Origin: Bifidobacteriaceae bacterium
Lineage (GTDB): Bacteria > Actinomycetota > Actinomycetes > Actinomycetales > WQXJ01
Length of the DNA: 5,417 nt
Direction of reading: 5' to 3'
NCBI GenBank assembly: GCA_031278075.1
Contig: JAITLE010000042.1
Coordinates: forward strand, 1-5,417
Position 1 is the first letter of the stretch. Each line of letters opens with the position of its first letter. Below, piece by piece: positions 1 to 5,414 of the stretch. The notes beneath the pieces were generated by a model. The model was not told where the DNA came from. It did not search any database and worked only from the letters and a program-made list of their open reading frames with translations. The position numbers were made by a program, and so were the translations under genes.

Positions 1-67
1 GTTTGGCACGCCTCAGCCGCCGGGAGCGTGAACCCTTGGCCACACGCCCGCATAACGCCCTCGAGCA

Positions 68-84
68 ATGCCGCAACTCGGCAT
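68..84 (-). other. Short perfect inverted repeat downstream of the leftward operon
   Basis: ATGCCG and CGGCAT are separated by five bases, 62 bases beyond the stop of the six-helix membrane protein. It could belong to a transcription end, but the stem is only six pairs and no T-run follows on either strand. The rest of 1-145 shows no convincing gene or signal. Confidence 0.2.
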
Positions 85-145
85 CGCAGCGCCCAGCGGA
101 GGGTTTGACGACCGCCTGCGGCTGGCTTCGGCGCGCTCGAACCAG

Positions 146-985
146 TCATTCACGCGACGGATCGCCAAGTGCGTGTGTGCGGCATTCACGCCACGTGACC
201 GCGTTCATCGCCCCAGGCCGGATGGGCACCGGCACTGGTCTGGCCCGGCCCGTTGGCCCGACTGCGCCACCGTGCGCCGGAAACGCAGCGTTTTCGCTGA
301 CCGTGAGGGATGCCGCAGGAGTTTCCTTCTGTCCGATGTCCAGACTGTGCGACGTGGAACCAGCAGACGGGTGCTTCCGGGTGGCCATCAAAGCCCCGCC
401 GACCGCGCACACGACGGCACATCCCATCGCGGTCTTGCCGCTGTAGTCAGCTGCGTTGGGGGCGCCTGTCATTGTGAGTAGCGCGTATTGCGTGACGGCA
501 ATGGAGATCAGGGCATCGGCGAGTCTGGTGACTTGGATGGCTCTGACAACGGAGGCGCCGGAGCGCCGAGAGCCCACGACGGCGCTGACCGCCAGGCCGA
601 GTTTGGTGAACGCGACGGTGGCGACGGCGTAGACGGCCAGACCGGTGCTGGTGGGAGCCTCGCCGACACCCACAAGGTCAACGCCGACGAAGAAATAGGA
701 GACCCCGACAACGCCGAGCAATAGCCCGGCCCGGCGGTAGACCCGGATACCGTCCGTGGAGGAAGGCTGGCGTAGGCGTCTCAAGAGGTAGGCACGGCTG
801 GCTCCGAGCACGAGGTAGTAGATGGCATTGGCGACGCACCATCCGGACCCCAGCCACGCCCCGGCGGCCAGGAGCCCGGTCCCAGCCGCCACGTCGAAGC
901 CGACGGCGATGACCGTGGTGGCGGCGGTGCGGATGGGCTCGCTGGCCATCCGGCGGCGGTATAGCTGGCGCGGTGACGCGATCAT
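146..985 (-). CDS. Six-helix integral membrane protein of unknown function with a long hydrophilic C-terminal tail
   Basis: The 279-residue product has six hydrophobic segments, at about residues 22-43, 48-67, 86-107, 115-137, 149-171 and 186-202, so it should lie in the cytoplasmic membrane. Residues 49-70 carry a W...YY..L...R..LLRR pattern. Around 118-132 there is YAVATVAFTKLGLA, and around 147-170 a run ending in TQYALL. From memory, unverified, these match an uncharacterised membrane protein family common in Clostridia and other Firmicutes. Those proteins end soon after the last helix, whereas here a polar, Pro/Arg-rich tail of about 75 residues follows. The ATG at 985 lies three bases after the stop of the 26-residue peptide gene and has no clear Shine-Dalgarno, so translation probably depends on reinitiation. 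Met13 (position 949) is an alternative start. It is the last gene of the leftward operon visible here. No catalytic motif was seen, and I assign no function. Confidence 0.8.
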   Translation of the reverse strand: MIASPRQLYRRRMASEPIRTAATTVIAVGFDVAAGTGLLAAGAWLGSGWCVANAIYYLVLGASRAYLLRRLRQPSSTDGIRVYRRAGLLLGVVGVSYFFVGVDLVGVGEAPTSTGLAVYAVATVAFTKLGLAVSAVVGSRRSGASVVRAIQVTRLADALISIAVTQYALLTMTGAPNAADYSGKTAMGCAVVCAVGGALMATRKHPSAGSTSHSLDIGQKETPAASLTVSENAAFPAHGGAVGPTGRARPVPVPIRPGAMNAVTWRECRTHALGDPSRE

Positions 986-988
986 CGG

Positions 989-1069
989 TCAGAAGGCGAC
1001 AACAGCGATGATGATGACTGCCACGACGGCAACGGCGCCGACGATGACGGCGATGATCTTCTTGTTCAT
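989..1069 (-). CDS. 26-residue hydrophobic membrane peptide
   Basis: The peptide starts MNKK and then consists almost wholly of Ile, Val, Ala and Gly to a C-terminal Phe. This is one transmembrane helix behind a two-lysine anchor, with no room for a soluble domain. The start is supported by the strongest ribosome binding site in the window, AAGGAGG at 1077-1083, seven bases before the ATG. The ATG overlaps the stop codon of the upstream 39-residue gene (ATGA), and the next gene starts three bases after its own stop. Its codons mostly end in G or C, as in neighbouring genes. Known proteins of this size and shape include small transporter subunits and regulators (KdpF, MgtR) and toxic hydrophobic peptides (TisB type). 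Position behind an ABC transporter favours an accessory role, but that is inference. The open frame runs on upstream to about 1474, yet that part is only the shadow of the permease gene. Confidence 0.72.
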   Translation of the reverse strand: MNKKIIAVIVGAVAVVAVIIIAVVAF

Positions 1070-1185
1070 GTTTGTTCCTCCTTCCGAGCGTTGGTGTTTG
1101 GGTTGTTCAGGTGGTTTACGACTGCGTATCCGATTACGCTGATGAGCCCCAGCACGATGGTGGCGATAATGTCGTCGCGCTTCAT
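1066..1185 (-). CDS. 39-residue single-helix membrane peptide
   Basis: The product begins MKRDD, has one hydrophobic helix at about residues 6-26 (IIATIVLGLISVIGYAVVNHL), and ends in a polar tail rich in Asn and charged residues. It is too short for most automatic gene callers. Support comes from a Shine-Dalgarno AAAGGA at 1192-1197, six bases before the ATG, a 30-base gap after the permease stop, a four-base ATGA overlap with the following gene, and codon use like its neighbours. The codons for the Arg-Lys-Glu-Glu stretch near the C-terminus (residues 34-37) contain the Shine-Dalgarno of the 26-residue peptide gene, so that part of the tail may be constrained by the RNA signal rather than protein function. 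Likely roles are a small subunit or modulator of the adjacent ABC transporter. I do not recognise a family. Confidence 0.7.
   Translation of the reverse strand: MKRDDIIATIVLGLISVIGYAVVNHLNNPNTNARKEEQT
1077..1083 (-). promoter_or_regulatory. Strong ribosome binding site for the 26-residue peptide
   Basis: On the minus strand this reads AAGGAGG, followed by the seven-base spacer AACAAAC and ATG. It is close to the perfect anti-Shine-Dalgarno complement and is stronger than any other site in this operon. That argues that the tiny hydrophobic peptide is translated, perhaps in excess over the transporter proteins. It lies inside the coding sequence of the 39-residue peptide. Confidence 0.75.
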
Positions 1186-1215
1186 GAGTTTTCCTTTCCG
1201 TTGTTCCGAGTTGGA

Positions 1216-1974
1216 TCAGGCGAGGTCGCGTTGGTTGAGCACTCGGGTGGACGCGGCGCCGAACACAAGCAGGCCCACCGCGCCCGCTGCCAATGCGGCG
1301 AGCACTGTCAGAGGTGTTGCGTTGAGCGTGGCGATGCTGGCAGCCGGGTAGAGCATCATCCCGACCAGGAAGGTGAAGATGGCGGTCAGCCAGAACCTGT
1401 TCTTGAAGAACACGGCCACGCAGAGGAACAACGGGCAGAACACGCCCATCAGCAGCGTCTTGGCGACAAGGCACATGACGAGGCCACCCAAGTTCACGTC
1501 GAACGCTTTCCCGGAGAACAGGCCAGCGAGCACGGCCCCAGCGGTGTAGGTCAGGATCATGCCGGTCCCGCCGACCAGGCCGACCGTAGTCTTCGAGATG
1601 GCGTAGTCGATCTTCTTGGAGTGGGCCGTGAAGATGGCTTTGGCGAAGCCGGAACTGTAGTCGCGCGACACGAATATGGCCAGGAGGATGCCCGCGAAGA
1701 TGAACACCATGTTGATGCTCGCGTAGGCGCCCATGTCGAGCGGGTTCCCGGCCAGGTCGGAGCGGCCTTCCGATTCAACCACTTGCCATGTGTTGGTCAA
1801 TGGCGGCGCGGTTCCTTCGGCGCTGGTCATGGTGAGCACCATCGCCGGGATGATCCCAGCTATCAGCAGTGCGATGCCGAGGGCCGGCGTGTGGGTCAGT
1901 CGGTAGAAGTCGAGTCTGAGCATTGAGCCGACGCGGGCGGCGAAGCTTGTGGTTGGGAATTGGGTGGTGGTCAT
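1216..1974 (-). CDS. ABC-2 type transporter permease (BcrB/LanE-like)
   Basis: The 252-residue membrane protein is the probable transmembrane partner of the ATPase encoded just upstream. Six hydrophobic stretches are visible, at about residues 31-49, 84-102, 130-152, 163-188, 194-213 and 221-241. A longer external loop of roughly 34 residues lies between the first two. After the second helix comes SRDYSSGFAKAIFTAHSKK (103-121), the charged segment with a conserved Gly seen in ABC-2 permeases between helices 2 and 3. The length fits the bacitracin and lantibiotic immunity permeases of about 250 residues. The start chosen is the ATG at 1974, whose ATGA overlaps the ATPase stop. The open frame extends further upstream, but that part lies inside the ATPase gene. 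No good Shine-Dalgarno is visible, so translation is probably coupled. Only one permease gene is present, whereas LanFEG systems have two, so it would work as a homodimer. Confidence 0.88.
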   Translation of the reverse strand: MTTTQFPTTSFAARVGSMLRLDFYRLTHTPALGIALLIAGIIPAMVLTMTSAEGTAPPLTNTWQVVESEGRSDLAGNPLDMGAYASINMVFIFAGILLAIFVSRDYSSGFAKAIFTAHSKKIDYAISKTTVGLVGGTGMILTYTAGAVLAGLFSGKAFDVNLGGLVMCLVAKTLLMGVFCPLFLCVAVFFKNRFWLTAIFTFLVGMMLYPAASIATLNATPLTVLAALAAGAVGLLVFGAASTRVLNQRDLA

Positions 1975-2882
1975 CTCAGTGGGCTTTCTTGTTGCTCGGA
2001 CATGACTTTCAGGTAGTACTCCTCCAGCCCGATCTTCTGGAACACGATCTGTTGGACGGGTAGGCCTTGATCGTGGAGGAATCGGGACACGGTCGCGGCG
2101 TCGGCCTCGTCGTAGACCCGCACCCCGCCGTCTTTGGGTTCGGCTTGCGGCCAGACCCGTCTGAGCAGGTGCAGGGCGGCTTGGTTGTCGGTTGACTGGA
2201 CGAACACGAAGTCGCGGCATTCTTGGCTCATGGCGGCGGCGGGCATTTCCCGGATGAGGGTGCCGTGCCGGATGATGCCGTAGTGGGTGGCGATTCGGGA
2301 TAGTTCGCCGAGTATGTGGGAGGCGACCAAAACAGTTACGCCCTCGTCCCGGCTGAGCGACGTCAAGGTGTCGCGGACGATGCGCATGCCGTCGGCGTCG
2401 AGGCCGTTGATCGGCTCGTCAAGTATCAGCAGGCGGAGATGTCCGAGGAGTGCCTGCGCGACTCCAAGGCGTTGTTTCATGCCGAGGGAGCATTCCTTGA
2501 ACTTGCGACCGGCCGCGCCGACCATCGACACTAGGCGGAGGACCCTCTCCACGTCCCGTTTGGGGTGGGACACGTCCAAGTTCAATGCCTGCATCATGAG
2601 GTTCTGGTAGACGGTGCTGTTCGGGAAGCAGCCCGGATTCTCGATCAAGACGCCGATCCTCGAGCGCACTCCGGCGTCGGTGTGGGGGCGGCCGAACAGG
2701 CGGATGCGGCCGGATTTGGGGACGAGCAGTCCACACAGTAGCTTCTGCGTGGTGGACTTGCCTGAGCCGTTCTCGCCGATGAACCCGTAGATCGAGCCTT
2801 CGGGAACCGTGAGGTCGAGGTCGCGGACGGCGTACATGCCGCGGAACGCCTTGGACAGGCCACGGGTTTCGATCGCGTTCAC
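1971..2882 (-). CDS. ABC transporter ATP-binding protein, BcrA/LanF-like, with Glu in the Q-loop
   Basis: The 303-residue cytoplasmic ATPase should power the permease encoded downstream. The Walker A motif is GENGSGKST (36-44), the signature region CSLGMKQRLG (131-140), Walker B LLILDEP (151-157), the D-loop NGLD (159-162) and the switch His189 in SHILGEL. The Q-loop position reads IENPG with Glu81 instead of Gln. This E-loop is characteristic of lantibiotic-immunity LanF proteins and related BcrA-type ATPases. About 90 residues follow the nucleotide-binding domain and end in a GLEEYYLKV segment like the C-terminal tail of that family. The start is a GTG at 2882, nine bases after the stop of the preceding gene, with only a weak purine-rich stretch before it, so coupling is likely. 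Substrate is unknown; a membrane-active antimicrobial peptide is the leading inference, and a generic drug exporter is the alternative. Confidence 0.93.
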   Translation of the reverse strand: MNAIETRGLSKAFRGMYAVRDLDLTVPEGSIYGFIGENGSGKSTTQKLLCGLLVPKSGRIRLFGRPHTDAGVRSRIGVLIENPGCFPNSTVYQNLMMQALNLDVSHPKRDVERVLRLVSMVGAAGRKFKECSLGMKQRLGVAQALLGHLRLLILDEPINGLDADGMRIVRDTLTSLSRDEGVTVLVASHILGELSRIATHYGIIRHGTLIREMPAAAMSQECRDFVFVQSTDNQAALHLLRRVWPQAEPKDGGVRVYDEADAATVSRFLHDQGLPVQQIVFQKIGLEEYYLKVMSEQQESPLR

Positions 2883-2891
2883 GTTGGCCGC

Positions 2892-3422
2892 TCAGATCGC
2901 TGCGCTCAGGGCGGCGGCCTGTTCGCAGATGTCGTAGAGGGTGTCGTGTTGGCGTTCGATCTCGGGGTTGACAGTGCCGGTCTTGCGGGCCTTGATGTTG
3001 TTGAACATGAAGTACGGCAGCGCCCAGCCGACCAGCCCGATCAACCCCAACCCAACGAACGGCACCCAACTGGACGCCATGTAGCAGAACACAGATCCGG
3101 CCAGCGCGGCGGAGCCGGCCAGGCCGACGGTGAATGCGGCGATGGACGCTGTGGAAGTCTTGGACCGTTCGAGGTGGCCGATGGCCTCAGCGGTGGTGTC
3201 GAATTGGCGTTGCAGCTTGACGAGCGCGTGCTTGTTAGGGATGCGCCGGTCTCTTTTCAGGTGCAAGCGGACACCGCCGACGGGGCCGGCGGGCCTGTCC
3301 ACGGCTTCGGTGGCCCAACCAAACGAACGGTAGGCGTCCCGATAGAGGGACTCTTGGTCGGGACGGACCTCGACGGTGGTGTATTCGTAGGCGACAAACC
3401 GGTTGTCTTGGTGGTCGGTCAT
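2892..3422 (-). CDS. Two-helix membrane protein of unknown function, first gene of the leftward operon
   Basis: The 176-residue protein has a soluble N-terminal part of about 90 residues, two transmembrane helices at about 92-113 and 118-140, and a charged C-terminal segment. Recognisable blocks are YEYTTVEV (12-19), a YRDAYRSFGW block (27-36), KRDRRIPNK (56-64), LQRQF (70-74), HLERSK (83-88) and a PEIERQHDTLYDICEQA stretch (153-169). From memory, unverified, the same blocks in the same order occur in uncharacterised proteins of many Firmicutes and some Actinomycetota, so this looks like a real family rather than an orphan. The ATG at 3422 has a Shine-Dalgarno AAAGGA at 3431-3436, eight bases upstream. 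It is followed nine bases later by the ABC ATPase gene, suggesting a role with that transporter. No enzymatic motif is visible and I assign no function. Confidence 0.85.
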   Translation of the reverse strand: MTDHQDNRFVAYEYTTVEVRPDQESLYRDAYRSFGWATEAVDRPAGPVGGVRLHLKRDRRIPNKHALVKLQRQFDTTAEAIGHLERSKTSTASIAAFTVGLAGSAALAGSVFCYMASSWVPFVGLGLIGLVGWALPYFMFNNIKARKTGTVNPEIERQHDTLYDICEQAAALSAAI

Positions 3423-3564
3423 TTGGATGTTCCTTTCTGGATGGGTGTTGTCAGTCGATCAGGGAACCGAGTCTTCAGGCCCCGAGCGGTGAGCGAATCG
3501 TCTAGGTGGACCCATTTCGGCTACTGCGGTTGGAGTACGCGCCGACTGCAAGGGGTGACAGAAT
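3423..3564. promoter_or_regulatory. Divergent intergenic region expected to hold both promoters and the regulator's operator
   Basis: This 142-base stretch separates the start codons of the leftward transporter operon and the rightward two-component operon, so both promoters should lie here or just inside the coding ends. It holds the Shine-Dalgarno of each first gene (AAAGGA at 3431-3436 on the minus strand; AGGGGTGA at 3551-3558 on the plus strand). I found no convincing -35/-10 pair and no clear long palindrome, so no promoter or operator is placed within it. The layout itself is what suggests that the response regulator acts here. Confidence 0.5.
3551..3558 (+). promoter_or_regulatory. 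Ribosome binding site that bears on the sensor kinase start
   Basis: AGGGGTGA resembles the AGGAGGTGA consensus. It ends six bases before the TTG at 3565 and twelve before the ATG at 3571. The spacing fits the TTG better, although ATG is the stronger codon. The two proteins would differ by only two residues. Confidence 0.55.
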
Positions 3565-4740
3565 TTGGGCATGTCCCAGGTCTCCGTTCTTGGTTCGGGT
3601 CTGCGCGCCCCGTGGTGGGTGCGCCGCCCTCGGGCGGTGGAGGCCGCAATCGGAGTGCTCTGCGCCGTGACCGCCGTAACGGGGGCGGTCGCGACGGTCG
3701 CAGCCGACCAGCCCTGGATGGGGTGCGTCGGCGTGGCGGTCACGGCGGGCGGGGTGGCGCTCGGTTGGCGCTGGCCGTGGCCCGGCCTGGTCCTGGTCGC
3801 GGCCGGACCGTTGACCGCGAGTTGGTCCGGCGCCGATCCGCTGGCGGTGTGGTCGCTGGCGGTCTTCGCGTTGTTCGGGCTGGCGTGGCGGGGTCTGCCT
3901 GCCCTGCCTGGCGGGCTGCTCCTCGGAGCGGCCAACATCGCCACCGTGTCGATCTCGGGGCTGCGCCCGGACGGCTGGGCCACGTTGGCGGTTTTGTCCG
4001 GGGTGGTGGCTTTGGCGGCATCGTTCGGCGGCGCGGCGCTGCGCCAGCACCGGATGTACTGGATCGAGTTGTTGGCCCGCGCCGATGACGCGTTGGCGAC
4101 CAGGGACGCCGAAGCCGAACGGCGCGTCGCCGAGGAGCGTCTCAGGATCGCCCGCGACCTGCACGATGTCGTGGGCCACGAGATCGCGCTCGTGTCCATG
4201 AACGTCGGCGCGGCCGAGGTGCATCTCGCTGAACAGCCCGATGCCGCCAAAGCGGACCTGGCCGCCGCCCGCGCCCGCATCAAGTCGGTGCTGGCCGAGA
4301 CGCAACAGGTCCTGACCTTGTTGCGCCAAGGAGCCGGCCAGGACGCGGCTCCGGCGGCCGGTTTGGAGCAGATCACGAACCTGGTCGGCTCGTTCCGCGC
4401 CGCAGGCCTGGACATCGACGCCCAGATCGGCGAGCTGCCGTCCCGCGCCGACACGGCGACCAGCGCGGCCGCCTACCGGATCGCCCAAGAGGCCTTGACC
4501 AACGCGCAACGGCACGGCCAAGGCGAGTGCTCGCTGCGGATCGCCTGGGACCGACAACTGTTGCGGATCGAAGCCACGAACCGCAAAGCGCCGAACAAGC
4601 CAGGCGGCCCCGGACTGGGGCTGATCGGTCTGCGTGAGCGCGCGGCATCGGCCGGAGGAAGAATCGACGTGGACGAAGACGAATCCCTTTTCACACTCCG
4701 GGCCACCCTGCCCCTCCCCGAATCCGGGGCGCCCCGATGA
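3565..4740 (+). CDS. Membrane sensor histidine kinase, NarL/DesK-type (HisKA_3 and HATPase)
   Basis: The 391-residue kinase should autophosphorylate and pass the phosphate to the regulator encoded next to it. Residues 25-158 form several closely spaced hydrophobic segments (five or six helices) with very short loops, so sensing is probably within the membrane. A short charged linker at about 173-192 leads to the HisKA_3 box RIARDLHDVVGHEIA with phospho-acceptor His200. The ATPase domain shows the N-box around QEALTNAQRHG (308-318, Asn313) and a glycine-rich GGPGLGLIGLRER (347-359). The usual Asp of the G1 box is not evident: the segment reads IEATNRKAP (335-343), a variation tolerated in some members of this kinase group. 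The start is TTG 3565, chosen on ribosome-binding-site spacing, with ATG 3571 a close alternative. Its stop overlaps the regulator start by four bases. The signal is unknown; from context, envelope stress or an antimicrobial peptide. Confidence 0.94.
   Translation: MGMSQVSVLGSGLRAPWWVRRPRAVEAAIGVLCAVTAVTGAVATVAADQPWMGCVGVAVTAGGVALGWRWPWPGLVLVAAGPLTASWSGADPLAVWSLAVFALFGLAWRGLPALPGGLLLGAANIATVSISGLRPDGWATLAVLSGVVALAASFGGAALRQHRMYWIELLARADDALATRDAEAERRVAEERLRIARDLHDVVGHEIALVSMNVGAAEVHLAEQPDAAKADLAAARARIKSVLAETQQVLTLLRQGAGQDAAPAAGLEQITNLVGSFRAAGLDIDAQIGELPSRADTATSAAAYRIAQEALTNAQRHGQGECSLRIAWDRQLLRIEATNRKAPNKPGGPGLGLIGLRERAASAGGRIDVDEDESLFTLRATLPLPESGAPR
4716..4736 (+). promoter_or_regulatory. GC-only hairpin covering the regulator's ribosome binding region
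   Basis: CCCCG (4716-4720) pairs with CGGGG (4725-4729) across the loop AATC. The same CGGGGC also forms a 12-base perfect palindrome with GCCCCG (4725-4736) that abuts the ATG at 4737. The only Shine-Dalgarno-like bases, GGGG at 4726-4729, seven bases before the ATG, are locked in either structure. A ribosome finishing the kinase gene would open it, consistent with translational coupling. The effect is inferred, and high GC makes chance pairing likely. Confidence 0.4.
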
Positions 4741-5396
4741 TCCGGGTGATGGTCGCGGACGACCAAGAGATGATCCGCGTCGGGTTGAGAACCATCATCG
4801 GCGCCCAGGCGGGAATGGCCGTCGTCGCCGAAGCCGCCGACGGGATCACCGCCGTACGCCAGGCCGAGGCCTCAACCCCCGACGTGATCCTGATGGACTT
4901 GCGGATGCCCGGAATCGACGGGGTTGAGGCGACTCGCCGCGTCCGGCGAACCCAACCCCCCGAACAGGTCCGGATCGTCGTGCTCACCACTTTTGACCAA
5001 GACGCCAACGTTCTCGCGGCGATCAAAGCCGGGGCCAACGGATTCCTCTCGAAAGGCGTCGGACCCTTAGAACTCGCCCAAGGCATCACAGAGGTCTACG
5101 ACGGCGGCGGCGCCTTGTCCGCCCGAGCCGCTGCCGCCGTCATCGCCCACGTCGCCGAAGACACCAACACCCCCGCAGACCCCGAGACCGAAGCGCTGTT
5201 CGCGCACCTGACCGACCGCGAACGCGACGTGGTGCGGGCCGTGGTCGAAGGCCTCGACAACGGCCAGATCGCGGCTCGGCTGTTCATCTCGCCGCTGACC
5301 GCCAAGACCCACGTCAACCGGGCGATGGCGAAAGTCGGGGCCGCCAACCGGGCTCGCCTCGTCTCACTCGCTTACCGAGCCGGAATCCGCCCCTAA
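4737..5396 (+). CDS. LuxR/NarL-family response regulator, partner of the adjacent kinase
   Basis: The 219-residue DNA-binding regulator has a complete receiver domain at residues 1-120: acidic pocket Asp8 and Asp9, phospho-acceptor Asp54 in LMDLRMPG, Thr84 and Lys106. A LuxR-type helix-turn-helix spans about 157-215, beginning LTDRERDVV; the DNA-reading helix lies around LTAKTHVNRAMAKVGA (187-202). The length is typical for the family. The start is fixed by the ATGA overlap with the kinase stop; its ribosome binding region lies in a hairpin within the end of the kinase gene. The pairing with the kinase is secure from adjacency and type. Its likely target is the divergent region between the kinase and the transporter operon, by analogy with similarly arranged systems; no binding site was recognised. 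Confidence 0.96.
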   Translation: MIRVMVADDQEMIRVGLRTIIGAQAGMAVVAEAADGITAVRQAEASTPDVILMDLRMPGIDGVEATRRVRRTQPPEQVRIVVLTTFDQDANVLAAIKAGANGFLSKGVGPLELAQGITEVYDGGGALSARAAAAVIAHVAEDTNTPADPETEALFAHLTDRERDVVRAVVEGLDNGQIAARLFISPLTAKTHVNRAMAKVGAANRARLVSLAYRAGIRP

Positions 5397-5402
5397 CGAC
5401 AT

Positions 5403-5414
5403 CCGCGTTCGCGG
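5403..5414 (+). terminator. Possible stem after the regulator gene, cut by the window edge
   Basis: CCGC-GTTC-GCGG forms a short GC stem seven bases after the regulator stop (5396). The window ends three bases later, so a T-run or longer stem cannot be judged. It may be nothing more than high-GC chance pairing. Confidence 0.2.

Noticed and set aside
1..53. Minus-strand ATG at 53 with a GAGGG-like site, open to the window edge
   Set aside because: Only 17 codons are visible with no recognisable protein. It could be the start of the next gene, but this cannot be supported.
3..481. Plus-strand open frames opposite the tail of the six-helix protein
   Set aside because: No SD or motif, and they run antisense to a gene whose helices are clear. 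The polar tail leaves some doubt, but the products look random.
1066..1185. The tiny peptides as a classical lantibiotic precursor
   Set aside because: Neither has a Ser/Thr/Cys-rich core or a leader with a cleavage motif, and no modification enzyme gene is in the window.
989..1474. A 161-codon minus-strand frame ending with the 26-residue peptide
   Set aside because: Everything upstream of 1069 overlaps the permease and the 39-residue peptide in another frame. The strong SD places the real start at 1069.
1072..1926. Long plus-strand open frame (284 codons) opposite the permease
   Set aside because: Its product is rich in His, Glu, Gln and Gly without structure, typical of the antisense of a high-GC gene. 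The opposite strand encodes a clear membrane permease with a coupled start.
2946..4088. Long plus-strand open frame (380 codons) spanning the unknown protein, the intergenic region and part of the kinase
   Set aside because: Antisense to one real gene and out of frame with another; low-complexity Gly/Arg composition and no motifs.
3459..4557. Two long minus-strand open frames opposite the sensor kinase
   Set aside because: Kinase motifs are intact on the plus strand. The minus-strand products are Arg/Ala/Pro-rich antisense shadows.
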